Assembly: GCA_963799045.1 (NCBI GenBank) | Contig: CAWCVN010000001.1 | Coordinates: 186,001 to 250,000, forward strand | Length of the DNA stretch: 64,000 nucleotides | Source: DASRSS01 sp963799045 | GTDB taxonomy: Bacteria > Actinomycetota > Actinomycetes > Mycobacteriales > Jatrophihabitantaceae | Direction of reading: 5' to 3' | Shown: positions 35,776 to 45,083 of the stretch, piece after piece | How positions within the stretch are numbered: the stretch's first letter is position 1 | Layout of the letters: each line of letters begins with the position of its first letter | Notes under the pieces: generated by a model | Seen by the model: the letters and a program-made list of their open reading frames with translations, nothing else | What the model was told of the DNA's origin: nothing | Databases searched by the model: none | Made by a program: the position numbers and the translations under genes

Positions 35776-36639
35776 GTGATGACGTCCTCCGCGCCGGCGT
35801 CGTCCGGTGCCGAGTCGCCCGAGCCGCAGACCTCCCGGGCCGGTCGCAATCTGGGTGCAGCGATCGGCGTCGGTGTCGCGCTGGGTGCGCTCATCGTCGC
35901 GAGCCTGTTCGTCTACCGGCCCAGCTTCGCCGTCATCGTCGGTCTCGCGGTGGTGTACGGCTGCTACGAACTCACCCGGGCGTTCACCACCGCCGGGGTG
36001 CGGCTGAGTTTCGTCCCGATCGCGGTGGGCAGCGTCGCGTTGCTGGTCGCGACGTGGGAGCGCGGCGCCGACGGCTTGGTCGTCGCCCTGCTGGTCACGC
36101 TGGGCGCGGTGGTGGTCTGGCGGCTCGGCGACGGTGCCGAGGGGTACGCGCGTGATGTGCGCGCGTCGGCGTTCGTGCTGCTGTACCTGCCGACGCTCGC
36201 CGCCTTCGCGGTGCTGCTTGTGCACGCCGATGACGGCGCGGCGCGCATCCTGGCATTCGTCGCGACGGTCGTGTGCAGCGACACGGGGGGCTACGCGACG
36301 GGCGTGCTGATCGGCAGGCACCCGCTCGCGCCGATCGTCTCCAAGGGCAAGACCTGGGAGGGCTTCGCCGGCTCGGTGCTGTTCTGCGCCGCGGCGGGCG
36401 TGCTGCTGTTCGTGCTCACCTTCCACCACGCCTGGTGGAAGGGGCTGCTGTTCGGCCTGGCGATCTGCCTGACCGCGACGCTCGGCGACCTGGGTGAGTC
36501 GATGATCAAGCGGGACATCGGCGTCAAGGACATGGGGCGGCTGCTTCCGGGCCACGGCGGGATCATGGACCGCCTCGACTCGCTGCTGCCGTGCGCGGCG
36601 GTCGCGTACCTGCTGCTGTCGGCCTTCGCGCCGGTCTGA
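35776..36639 (+). CDS. cdsA: Phosphatidate cytidylyltransferase
   Basis: The 287-residue membrane enzyme makes CDP-diacylglycerol. It has about eight hydrophobic segments between residues 25 and 285. The CdsA signature near 190-270 is present: SKGKTWEGFAGS, then LGDLGESMIKRDIGVKDMG and GHGGIMDRLDSLL. GTG (35776) and ATG (35779) starts are adjacent. It is the last core gene of the rpsB-frr-cdsA group. Confidence 0.94.
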   Translation: MMTSSAPASSGAESPEPQTSRAGRNLGAAIGVGVALGALIVASLFVYRPSFAVIVGLAVVYGCYELTRAFTTAGVRLSFVPIAVGSVALLVATWERGADGLVVALLVTLGAVVVWRLGDGAEGYARDVRASAFVLLYLPTLAAFAVLLVHADDGAARILAFVATVVCSDTGGYATGVLIGRHPLAPIVSKGKTWEGFAGSVLFCAAAGVLLFVLTFHHAWWKGLLFGLAICLTATLGDLGESMIKRDIGVKDMGRLLPGHGGIMDRLDSLLPCAAVAYLLLSAFAPV

Positions 36640-36640
36640 C

Positions 36641-37198
36641 GTGCCGCGTTCGGTCGACCGGGCCGGGGCCGTCGCGGCGGCGCTGCGGGTGGCGGCCGGC
36701 CCCGGCACCCGCTGGATAGGCATCGACGGGTGCAGCGGGTCGGGCAAGAGCTCGCTGGCCGCTGAGATCGCCGCTGAGATCGCCGCTGAGTGCGCGCGCG
36801 TCGTGGTCGTGGCGATCGACGAGTTCACCGGGCCCGGCATCGCGGAGTGGGACTGGGAGCGGCTCGCCGAGGAGGTCGTGCGGCCGCTGTCGTCCGGGCA
36901 GCCGGCGCGCTACCGGCGGTGGGACTGGCGCCGGGCCGCGGACGCCGGTTCGGCCGCGATCGACGCCGGTTCCGTCGTGATCGTCGAGGGTGTCTCGGCG
37001 ACCCGCCGCGAGGCCGCCGTGCCGTGGGACCTCACCGTGTGGGTGGACGCCCCCCGTGAGGTGCGGTTGGCCCGGATCCGCCGGCGCGAGGGCGCGGCGG
37101 CCGTGGGCCGGTGGCGTGACTGGCTGGCCTCCGAAGACGCCTACGTCGAGCGCGAGCACCCGCAGCAGCGCGCCGACCTGGTCGTCTCGACCGGGTGA
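36641..37198 (+). CDS. Uridine kinase-like P-loop kinase
   Basis: The 185-residue protein has a P-loop GIDGCSGSGKSSLA near residue 29, VAIDEFTGPG near 57, IVEGVSATRR near 117 and a basic lid (RRREGAAAVGRWRDW near 145). It resembles the small uridine kinase-like family of actinobacteria. An in-frame 12-base tandem repeat (GCCGCTGAGATC type, about 36757-36792) duplicates the AEIA segment after the P-loop. The start follows the cdsA stop directly. The phosphate acceptor is unknown. Confidence 0.75.
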   Translation: MPRSVDRAGAVAAALRVAAGPGTRWIGIDGCSGSGKSSLAAEIAAEIAAECARVVVVAIDEFTGPGIAEWDWERLAEEVVRPLSSGQPARYRRWDWRRAADAGSAAIDAGSVVIVEGVSATRREAAVPWDLTVWVDAPREVRLARIRRREGAAAVGRWRDWLASEDAYVEREHPQQRADLVVSTG

Positions 37199-37218
37199 GA
37201 TGGGACAATGGCCCGGAC

Positions 37219-38326
37219 ATGACCACTCTTCCGCTCGTCTTCGACGCACCCAAGCGCGGACTTCCGCCGCGCCACCTGGCCGACCTCGACGAGGCCGGCC
37301 GGCGCGAGGCCGTGCGGGCGCTCGGCCTGCCCGCGTTCCGGGCCGACCAGCTCGCCCGGCAGTACTTCGCGCGATTCGTGCGTGACGCCGCAGCGATGAC
37401 CGACCTGCCGGCCGCCGTGCGCGAGCGGGTCGGTGCCGCGCTGCTGCCGCCACTGCTGCGCGAGGTGCGCCACATCGAGACCGATGCGGGCACGACGCGC
37501 AAGACGCTGTGGCGGCTGCACGACGGCACGCCGGTCGAAAGCGTGTTGATGTACTACCCGGGCGCGCGCCGGGGCGACGGTGTGCGTGTCGAGCCAGGCC
37601 GGCTGCGGCATGGCCTGCCCGTTCTGTGCGACCGGCCAGGGCGGGCTGCGGCGCAACCTCTCGACGGCGGAGATCGTCGAGCAGGTCGTCGCGGCGGCGG
37701 CGTCGATGGCACGCGGCGAGCTGACCGGCGCCCCGGGCCGGCTGTCCAACGTGGTGTTCATGGGCATGGGGGAGCCGCTGGCGAACTTCAACCGGGTGCT
37801 CGCCGCCCTGCGCCGGTTGATCGACCCACCGCCGGCCGGGCTGGGGCTGTCGCGACGCGCGATCACGGTCTCGACCGTCGGCCTGGTGCCCGGCCATCGA
37901 GCGGCTGGCCGCAGCGGAGCTCGACGTCACGCTCGCGGTTTCGCTGCACGCCCCGGACGACGAGCTGCGCGACACGCTGGTGCCGGTGAACACCCGCTGG
38001 CAGCGTCGGTGAGGTGCTCGCCGCCGCGGACTCCTACGCCGCCCGCACCGGGCGCCGCTACTCGATCGAGTACGCGATGATCCGCGACGTCAACGACCAG
38101 CCTTGGCGCGCCGACCTGCTGGGCGACCTGCTGGCGCCCCGGCCTGGCGCACGTCAATCTGATCCCGCTCAACCCGACCCCCGGCTCGGCCTGGGACGCC
38201 TCGCCTAAGCGCGTCGAACGCGAGTTCGTCCGCCGGCTGGAGCTGCGGGGGGTCTCGGTCACGGTGCGCGACACCCGAGGTCGGGAGATCGACGGCGCCT
38301 GCGGCCAGCTGGCCGCGAGCGTTTGA
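37219..38326 (+). CDS. rlmN: Dual-specificity RNA methyltransferase RlmN, reading frame broken
   Basis: This radical SAM enzyme methylates A2503 of 23S rRNA and A37 of tRNAs. The N-terminal accessory domain is intact. The radical SAM cluster CGMACPFC near 37611-37634, VVFMGMGEPLANF near 37751, VSLHAPDDELRDTLVPVN and the C-terminal DTRGREIDGACGQL (with a catalytic Cys) are all present but in three frames. Extra bases lie near 37577, 37892, 38001 and 38142. Rejoined it is about 365 residues, as expected. Sequence error is the likely cause. Confidence 0.84.
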
Positions 38327-38371
38327 CAGCCCGAGAGCAACCTGCTCTGGGCCCGAATTGCCCGATGTGCT

Positions 38372-38408
38372 ATCGGTTTATACGCCGATTCGCGCTGGTC
38401 GGTATAAT
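38372..38408 (+). promoter_or_regulatory. Promoter region of the betaine-type ABC operon
   Basis: A perfect TATAAT lies at 38403-38408, 39 bases before the ABC ATPase start. An AT-rich patch precedes it, with a short inverted repeat ATCGG (38372-38376) and CCGAT (38385-38389). No good -35 is seen at the ideal distance, which suggests an activator or alternative sigma factor, as expected for osmotically controlled importers. The perfect -10 stands out in this GC-rich genome. Confidence 0.5.
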
Positions 38409-38446
38409 GAATTGGCTCTGTATTCGACCGGCAGGATTTCTTAACC

Positions 38447-39489
38447 ATGACGGCTACCGACGCGCCCGCGGCCGGCACGCATTCTTCTGCTGCGCCGCTC
38501 GAGTTCCGTAACGTCACCAAGCGCTACCCCGGCACCGCGGCCCCGGCGATCGACGATCTGTCGTTCACCGTGCCCGCCGGCGAGGTCTGTGTCCTGGTCG
38601 GTCCGTCCGGCTGCGGCAAGACCACGGCGATGCGCCTGGTGAACCGCATGATCGACCTCACCAGCGGCGACATCCTCATCGACGGCAACAGCGTCCTCGG
38701 GCGGAGCACGGTCGAACTGCGCCGCCAGATCGGCTACGTGATCCAGCAGGTCGGCCTGTTCCCGCACGTGAACATCCTGCACAACATCACCATGGTGCCG
38801 CGGCTGCTCGGTTGGGACCGCAAGCGGATCGAGCAGCGCGGCGAAGAACTGCTCGAGCTGATCGGCCTCACCCCGGAGATGGGCCGCCGCTTCCCGAGCC
38901 AGCTCTCCGGCGGGCAGCGGCAGCGGGTCGGGGTGGCGCGGGCGCTCGCGGCCGACCCGCCGCTGATGCTCATGGACGAGCCGTTCGGCGCGATCGACCC
39001 GATCAACCGCGAGCGGCTGCAGAACGAGTTCCTGCGCCTGCAGCACGAGATTGCGCAAGACGATCGTCTTCGTCACCCACGACATCGACGAAGCGATCAA
39101 GATGGGCGACCGGATCGCGATCCTGCGCGAGGGCGGGGACCTCGTGCAGTTCGACACGCCGGACCACATCCTCGCCAAGCCCGGCGGACGAGTTCGTCGC
39201 TGCCTTCGTCGGTGTCGACCGCGGTCTGAAGCGCATGGCGCTGACGAAGCTGAGCGAGATCGACCTGCTCTCGGCGGGTGCGGCAGGTGTCTCGGCGACG
39301 GCCGACGAGAGCACGGTGTCGGCGGACGCCACCCTGCGCGAAGCGCTGTCGGTGATGATGTCCGGATGTCTTGCGTCCGCTGCGCGTGCTCGATGACGCC
39401 GGCAACAGCCTCGGCTACGTCTCCGTCGAACTGATCAACCAAGCGCATGCACGGCGATCGGGCCGAGCAACGTGGCGGTTGCGCGGTAA
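38447..39489 (+). CDS. Glycine betaine/choline ABC importer ATPase, reading frame broken
   Basis: The protein is an OpuA/ProV-type ATPase with Walker A GPSGCGKTT near residue 47, signature LSGGQRQRVGVARAL, Walker B LMLMDEPFGAIDP, FVTHDIDEAIKMGDRIAI and a C-terminal CBS-type domain. Extra bases near 39056, 39182, 39363, 39441 and 39472 break it. After correction the stop TAA (39487-39489) overlaps the permease ATG. It powers import of compatible solutes across the membrane together with the next three genes. Confidence 0.83.
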
Positions 39490-40231
39490 TGCTGGCCGCC
39501 CTGACCCCGGCCGCCGATTCCGGCGGGCCGGTCATCCCGAATTTCGGATCGACGTCAAGCTGTGTGCACGACAACCGCCTGTTCTGCTGGAACTGGTTCT
39601 CCGACCACTGGCACGACACCTTCGCGCCCGGCGCTCGTTCAGCACATCGAGCTGACGGTGATGGCGGTCGGCATCGGTTTCGCCATCTCGTTCGTGCTCG
39701 CGGTGCTGGCGCACCGATGGGGCTGGATGGCCAACCCGGTGACGCTGCTCGGCACGCTGCTGTACACGATCCCGTCGCTGGCGCTGTTCGAGGTGCTCGT
39801 CACCATAATCGGGCCCAACTGGACCATGGTCGAGGTCGCGCTGGTCTCGTACACGTTGCTGCTGCTGTTCACGAACATCCTCGCCGGCCTGTCCGGCGTC
39901 AGCCCCGATGTTCTCGACGCGGCGCACGGGATGGGGCTGACCAAGTCGCAGGTGCTGCTCAGGGTGGAGATGCCGCTGGCCGTTCCCGCGATCATCGCCG
40001 GCCTGCGGATCGCGGTCGTGACGGTCATCTCGCTGGCGACGATCGCCGCGTACGTGACACCTACCGGGCTCGGCAAGCCGATCTTCGACGCGCTGAGCAA
40101 CGGTGGCTTCAACACCTCCTTCCTGGCCGGCGGCATTCTGTGCGTCCTGCTGGCGATCGTCGCCGACGGCCTGTTCGTCGTCTTTCAGCACTGGCTCACT
40201 CCGTGGGCCAGCTGCGCGGCGGGGGGCGTGA
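39489..40231 (+). CDS. Betaine-type ABC importer permease 1, reading frame broken
   Basis: The permease has an N-terminal segment (DNRLFCWNWFSDHWHDTFAP) typical of OpuB/OpuC permeases and several membrane helices. It also has the EAA coupling loop ARGMGLTKSQVLL-type (HGMGLTKSQVLLRVEMPLAVPAIIAGL). Extra bases near 39632 and 40210 break the frame, and the corrected stop is the TGA at 40229-40231. It starts at an ATG that overlaps the ATPase stop, so the genes are coupled. Confidence 0.8.
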
Positions 40232-40234
40232 GCG

Positions 40235-40978
40235 ATGGAGTTCCTGAACGCGTTCAGCTGGATCTGGCACAACGGCAGCCATGGGACCACGGTCACCGGC
40301 AAGCTCGGCCAGCACGCCGAGATCTCGCTGCATCTCCATCGCGCCGGCCGTGGTCATCGGTATCGGGCTGGGGATCGCGCTCGGCCACATCCACCGGTTC
40401 TCCTTCCTCGCCATCAACGTCTCCAACCTGGGCCGGGCGCTGCCCAGCCTGGGTGTCCTGGCGATCTGCCTGCCGTTCTTCGGCGTCGGGCGAGGTGCCG
40501 GTGGTCATCGCCATGGTCATCCTTGCCTTCCCGCCGATCCTGACCAACGCCTACGTCGCGGTGGATCAGGTCGATCCGGAGACCGTCGACGCGGCCAAGG
40601 GCATCGGCATGAAGCCGTGGCAGGTGCTGTTCAAGGTGGAGCTGCCGCTGGCCCTGCCGCTGATCTTCGCCGGCGTGCGCACCTCCGCGGTGTTCGTCGT
40701 CGCGACGGCCACCCTGGCCGGCATCTTCGGCGGCGGCGGCATGGGCGATTTCATCGTCAACCAGGCCACCTTCCGCATGGAGGGCGTGATCGGCGCGACC
40801 TACGTACTGGTCGCGCTTGTGCTTCTGCGTGCAGGGCGTGCTGCTGCTGGCCGAGCGGCTGGTGACCCCGGTCGGCCTGCGTGCCGGCCAGACCGGCGGA
40901 CAGGCGGGCACGCTGCTCGCCGAGTCGGGCATCGACCCGCGCAACCCCGACGAGACGCTGGCCGGCGCGCGCTCCTGA
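40235..40978 (+). CDS. Betaine-type ABC importer permease 2, reading frame broken
   Basis: This is a second permease paralogous to permease 1 (IHRFSFLAINVSNLGRALPSLGVLAI, then AKGIGMKPWQVLFKVELPLALPLIFAGVRTS as the EAA loop). Extra bases near 40335, 40491 and 40831 break the frame. Two permeases with one ATPase and one binding protein is the usual OpuC-like layout. The start is an ATG at 40235, three bases after permease 1. Confidence 0.8.
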
Positions 40979-41049
40979 ACGGCGAGCACGACAACGAACC
41001 GAGAAGACCGAACCAGGGCACGGCAACCGAGTAGAGGGAGATCCACCTG

Positions 41050-42045
41050 ATGAAACCGTCCACCATGTTCACTCGGGTCGCGGGCGTCGGCATCGCCGCC
41101 GCGCTGGCGACCACACTGGCGGCCTGCGGGTCGAGCGGCGGGCAAGCCGGTGGCAACTCGAACACGAACGCGAACACGACCCCGGCAACCGGCGGGGCGT
41201 CGGCGAGCACCATCCCCGCCGATGCCGGTAAGGGCGCGCCCGCGATCAGCCTGGGTGACAAGAACTTCTCGGAGGAGTACCTGCTCGGGCAGCTGTACAC
41301 GCAGGCGCTGGAGGCCAAGGGCTTCAAGGTCACCCTGCACGGCAACATCGGCAACTCCGAGACGATCGACAAGGCGCTGACCAGCGGCAAGATCGACATG
41401 TATCCGGAGTACACCGGCGTGATCTACACCGAGCTGGCCAACCTCGGTGACCGGCCGCAGAGCGCCGAGGTCACCTACAGCGGGGCGAAGCAGTGGGAGG
41501 AGAAGCGCGGCTACACGCTGCTGCAGCCCACGCCGTTCCAGGACAAGGACTGCATCGCCACGCTGAAGCCATACGCGCAGAAGAACAACCTCAAGGACAT
41601 CGGCGACCTGAAGAACGTCGGCAAGTTCACCTACGGCGCTCCGCCGGAGAACCAGCACCGCTACCAGGGCGTGGTCGGCATGAAGCAGGCTTACGGGCTG
41701 ACCAACGTCGTGTTCAAGCCGCTGGACATCGGCCTGCAGTACGCGGCGCTGGACAAGCACCAGGTCGACACGATCGCCTGCTTCACCACGGACGGCCAGC
41801 TGGCCAGCGGCAAGTACGCCGTGCTGACCGACAGCAAGGGCATCTTCGGCTACCAGCAGGTCGCGCCGGTGATCAAGAAGAGCCTGCTCGACAAGATGCC
41901 ACCGGCATTCAGCGAGATCCTGAACAATGTGAACGCACTGCTCACCCAGAAGGCGATCATCTCGATGAACGAGGCCGTCCAGGTCGAGCAGAAGAAGCCG
42001 GCCGACGTCGCCAAGGCCTTCCTGCAGGCAAACGGGCTGGCCTGA
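41050..42045 (+). CDS. Glycine betaine/choline-binding lipoprotein
   Basis: The 331-residue protein has a signal peptide ending in LAAC (Cys near residue 26), so it is a lipoprotein tethered outside the membrane. An Asn/Thr-rich linker follows, then the OpuAC/ProX-type binding domain (ISLGDKNFSEEYLLGQLYTQAL, then GKIDMYPEYTGVIYTELA). It delivers solute to the two permeases upstream. Unlike the preceding three genes its frame is intact. A terminator hairpin follows. Confidence 0.9.
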   Translation: MKPSTMFTRVAGVGIAAALATTLAACGSSGGQAGGNSNTNANTTPATGGASASTIPADAGKGAPAISLGDKNFSEEYLLGQLYTQALEAKGFKVTLHGNIGNSETIDKALTSGKIDMYPEYTGVIYTELANLGDRPQSAEVTYSGAKQWEEKRGYTLLQPTPFQDKDCIATLKPYAQKNNLKDIGDLKNVGKFTYGAPPENQHRYQGVVGMKQAYGLTNVVFKPLDIGLQYAALDKHQVDTIACFTTDGQLASGKYAVLTDSKGIFGYQQVAPVIKKSLLDKMPPAFSEILNNVNALLTQKAIISMNEAVQVEQKKPADVAKAFLQANGLA

Positions 42046-42072
42046 GACACCCTCGTCCTCTGACGACGCGCT

Positions 42073-42114
42073 GATCGGGCGCGGCTCCCCAGCGGGGCCG
42101 CGCCCGATCGTCTT
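42073..42114 (+). terminator. Terminator hairpin after the ABC importer
   Basis: GATCGGGCGCGGC (42073-42085) pairs perfectly with GCCGCGCCCGATC (42097-42109), 13 bp with a GC-rich loop that can pair further. It is followed by a short GTCTT. It lies 28 bases after the binding-protein stop. The T-run is weak, but stem length and location support termination. Confidence 0.75.
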
Positions 42115-42141
42115 GCGCCCCCGGGTCCCTAGGCTGATCCG

Positions 42142-44289
42142 GTGAGCACCGCCCGGCCCGAGACGCGGCGGTCGGCGTTGGCCGGGCTCCTGGTGGGCGC
42201 CGCCCGGTTCGATCGCACCCAGTCCGACCCGGTCGTCGCCGGCCGCAACGCGCTCGGTGTCGCCCTGCCGCTGGTGTTGGGGGCGCTGCTCGGCAACGCC
42301 GCCTTCGGCCTGCCGTCGGCGATCGGCGCGCTGCAAACGGCCTTCGCCGACCGGCCCGGGCCCTACCGGCTGCGGATGCTGCGGATGCTGGTGACCGCGC
42401 TCGCGGCAGCGGGAACCAGCGGCCTGGCGGTGGTGTGCTCGCGCAGCACACCGGGCTCGGCCGCGTTGTTGCTCGTCCTCGGCTTCGGAGCCGGGCTGTT
42501 GCTCACCGGCGGCCCGAGCGCGACGCAGGTGGGTGTCGCCGCGACGGCGGCCGCACTCGTCCTCGGGCACTACCCCCAGCCGCCGTCGGTCGCGCCGCAC
42601 GTCGTGCTGCTGGTCTTCGCCGGGGGAGCCGGGCAGGTGCTGCTCGCCCTGGCGGCGTGGCCGCTCGGCCGGCACGGGCCGGAGCGGCGGGCGCTGGGCT
42701 CGCTGTACCGCGAACTGGCCGGTGTCGCGAGGCGCCCACCGCGCACCAGCAGCGGACCGCCGGGCGGCAACAGCCTGAGTGCGGTCCGAACGACGCTGTA
42801 CGGTCTCGGCCACGACCACGGCCCGAGCGTCGAGGCCTACCGGGTCCTGCTCGACGAAGCCGAACGGATCCGGCGCGAGCTCATCGTGCTGGCCGGGCAC
42901 GCCGAGCGGCTCGACGAGGCGCGCCTGCCCGAGCCCGCTGCCACCGTTCGAGCCGTGCTGGCCGACGCGGCCGACGTGCTCGCCGAGATCGCCGCCGCCC
43001 TGGAGCAGGGGCGCCCGACCGACGTCGACGTGCTGGCCGCGGCGCGTGCCCGGTTCGAACGGCGGGCTGCGGCGCTGGAGCAGGTAGGGTCCGGCGGCGG
43101 CACGGCGGCCGACCTCACCGCGCGGGCCGCTGCGGCCCGCTGCCGCAGCCTGGCCGGGCAGCTGCGTGCCGCGGTGCGCACCGCGCGGACCGGCGCGAGC
43201 GAGGGCCGCCGAGGCGAAGAGGCGGACGTCTACGGCGTGCGCAAGCTGCGCGATCCGCTGGCCATCCTGCGCGCCAACCTCGCGCCGAGCTCAGCGGTGC
43301 TGCGCCACGCGCTGCGACTCGCCGTGCTGGTCGGCGGATCCGACCTGCTCGTCCGCCTCGCCGGGGTCGACCGCGGCTACTGGGTGCCGCTGACCGTGCT
43401 CGTGGTGCTGCGCCCGGACTTCGCCTCGACGTTCGAGCGGTCGACGATGCGCGTGCTCGGCACGATAGCCGGCCTGCTGGTGGCGACCGGGCTCGTGCAC
43501 TGGGTGCCCGGCGGCCAGTGGTACCAGATCGCGTTGATCGCCGCGTTCTTCTTCGGGATGCGCCTGGCCGGGCCGGGCAATCTCGCGCTGGGCGCGCTGT
43601 GTCTGGCCGCGATGGTGGTGATCCTGCTCGAGGTCGACGGGGTCGCCGCGCACGCGACGGTGCAGTTGCGTGCGGAGGACACCCTCGTCGGCGGCGCGTT
43701 GGCGCTGCTGGCCATGCTGCTCTCGCCGCTGTGGGAACGGCAGCTGGTGGCCGACCGGCTGGGCGAACTGCTGGCGGCCTACCGTGCCTACCTCGGCGTG
43801 ATCGCCGATCCGGCCGCGGACGGGGCGGGACTGCAGCGGGCGCGCATGCGGGCCCGGCTGGCGCGCACCAATGCCCGCGCGTCGGTCGACCGGGTGCGCA
43901 GCGAACCCGTTCGCGGTGCCGGTCAGGTCGAGCTGGGCGAGGCGGTGCTGGTGCATTCACATCGCTTCATCCACGCCATGCTGACCATCGATGCGGTACG
44001 CGGCGCCTTCCGCACCCCGGGGCGCCCGGCGGAGTACGACGCGTTCCTCGACGCGGTGGACGAGACGCTGGGTGCCTGCGAGAGCGCCGTACGCCGCGGC
44101 TGCGCGCCCGCGCCGGCCCGCGGGCTGCGGCCGCTGGCCGAGGCCCTCGCGGCCAGGCTGCAGGCCGAACCGGAGCGCGCCGGTGACCTCGCGACCGCGG
44201 CCGCGGTGATCGACGCCACCGACCGGGTGACCAACAGCCTGGACACGCTGCTGGCCGAGCTGGGTCGTCAGCTCCCGGTTCGCACGTAA
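42142..44289 (+). CDS. FUSC-family membrane protein (YccS/aromatic acid exporter-like)
   Basis: The 715-residue protein has two clusters of membrane helices (about residues 35-185 and 375-525), each resembling the FUSC module. The second holds GYWVPLTVLVVLRPDFASTFERSTMRVLGT, the family signature. Cytoplasmic helical regions lie between and after them. Relatives export aromatic acids or fusaric acid, often with partners that are absent here. GTG at 42142 is the start. It appears monocistronic. The substrate is unknown. Confidence 0.83.
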   Translation: MSTARPETRRSALAGLLVGAARFDRTQSDPVVAGRNALGVALPLVLGALLGNAAFGLPSAIGALQTAFADRPGPYRLRMLRMLVTALAAAGTSGLAVVCSRSTPGSAALLLVLGFGAGLLLTGGPSATQVGVAATAAALVLGHYPQPPSVAPHVVLLVFAGGAGQVLLALAAWPLGRHGPERRALGSLYRELAGVARRPPRTSSGPPGGNSLSAVRTTLYGLGHDHGPSVEAYRVLLDEAERIRRELIVLAGHAERLDEARLPEPAATVRAVLADAADVLAEIAAALEQGRPTDVDVLAAARARFERRAAALEQVGSGGGTAADLTARAAAARCRSLAGQLRAAVRTARTGASEGRRGEEADVYGVRKLRDPLAILRANLAPSSAVLRHALRLAVLVGGSDLLVRLAGVDRGYWVPLTVLVVLRPDFASTFERSTMRVLGTIAGLLVATGLVHWVPGGQWYQIALIAAFFFGMRLAGPGNLALGALCLAAMVVILLEVDGVAAHATVQLRAEDTLVGGALALLAMLLSPLWERQLVADRLGELLAAYRAYLGVIADPAADGAGLQRARMRARLARTNARASVDRVRSEPVRGAGQVELGEAVLVHSHRFIHAMLTIDAVRGAFRTPGRPAEYDAFLDAVDETLGACESAVRRGCAPAPARGLRPLAEALAARLQAEPERAGDLATAAAVIDATDRVTNSLDTLLAELGRQLPVRT

Positions 44290-44344
44290 AGCCGTGGTGT
44301 GATTTGCTGGAGCGGCAGGACCAGGTGACAGGGCGGGAGCGGCG

Positions 44345-45079
44345 ATGGGCACCGCGGGAGTTCGCCGTGCCGCGGCCGCGCTGATCACGGTCATCGCCTG
44401 CGTCGACGTCATCGCCGGCGTGAGCCTGCTCGTGCACCCGTCCCGGGTCGAACTCGGCAGCCCGTCCGCGGCGCAGCCGTCCGCCGGCACGCCCCCGGCG
44501 GCTCCGGCACCGAGCCCGACGCCCACCCCGACGCCGAGTTCGGGCGCACCGGCGCTGCCGCATGCCAGGCCCGACACGCTCTGGATTCCGTCGCAGCACG
44601 TCCGCGCGCCGATCGAGCCGTGCCGGATAGTCCACTCCGAACTCGAGCCGCCTCAGAACGTCCAGCACACCTGTTACTGGGCCGGCGGTGCGGCGCTGTC
44701 GGCGAAGACCGGGAGCTCCGTCGTCACCGGGCACATCAACTGGGTGGGCCAGGGCGTCGGGGCGCTGGGCAACATCGACAAGCTGCGCCGCGGCGACCTC
44801 GTCCGCACCACGGGCAAGCGCGGCGTCGTCACCACGTGGGCAGTGCGGACGGTGGTGCACCGGCCCAAGAGCCAGGGCATCGACACGACGGCCTTCGTCG
44901 GTGACTCCGGTCCGCGCCGGCTGTACCTGATCACGTGCGGTGGGCCGTTCGACACCGCCGACGCGAACTACCTCGACAACATCTACGTCCGGGCCGTGCC
45001 CCTGCGGGGCCGGCCGGCCGCGACCGGATCGGGCACCACGGGTTCGGGTGCGACCGGGTCGCAGCCGGCCGGCCGCTGA
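44345..45079 (+). CDS. Class F sortase
   Basis: The 244-residue protein has an N-terminal membrane segment (AAALITVIACVDVIAGVSLLV near residues 10-30), a Pro/Thr/Ser-rich linker, and a sortase fold from about 75. The catalytic His is in VVTGHINW near 129, Cys in YLITCGG near 197, and Arg in the following strand. Class F sortases in actinobacteria have poorly defined substrates. No LPXTG-type protein is next to it. It stands alone with the start at the ATG at 44345. Confidence 0.85.
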   Translation: MGTAGVRRAAAALITVIACVDVIAGVSLLVHPSRVELGSPSAAQPSAGTPPAAPAPSPTPTPTPSSGAPALPHARPDTLWIPSQHVRAPIEPCRIVHSELEPPQNVQHTCYWAGGAALSAKTGSSVVTGHINWVGQGVGALGNIDKLRRGDLVRTTGKRGVVTTWAVRTVVHRPKSQGIDTTAFVGDSGPRRLYLITCGGPFDTADANYLDNIYVRAVPLRGRPAATGSGTTGSGATGSQPAGR

Positions 45080-45083
45080 GGGA

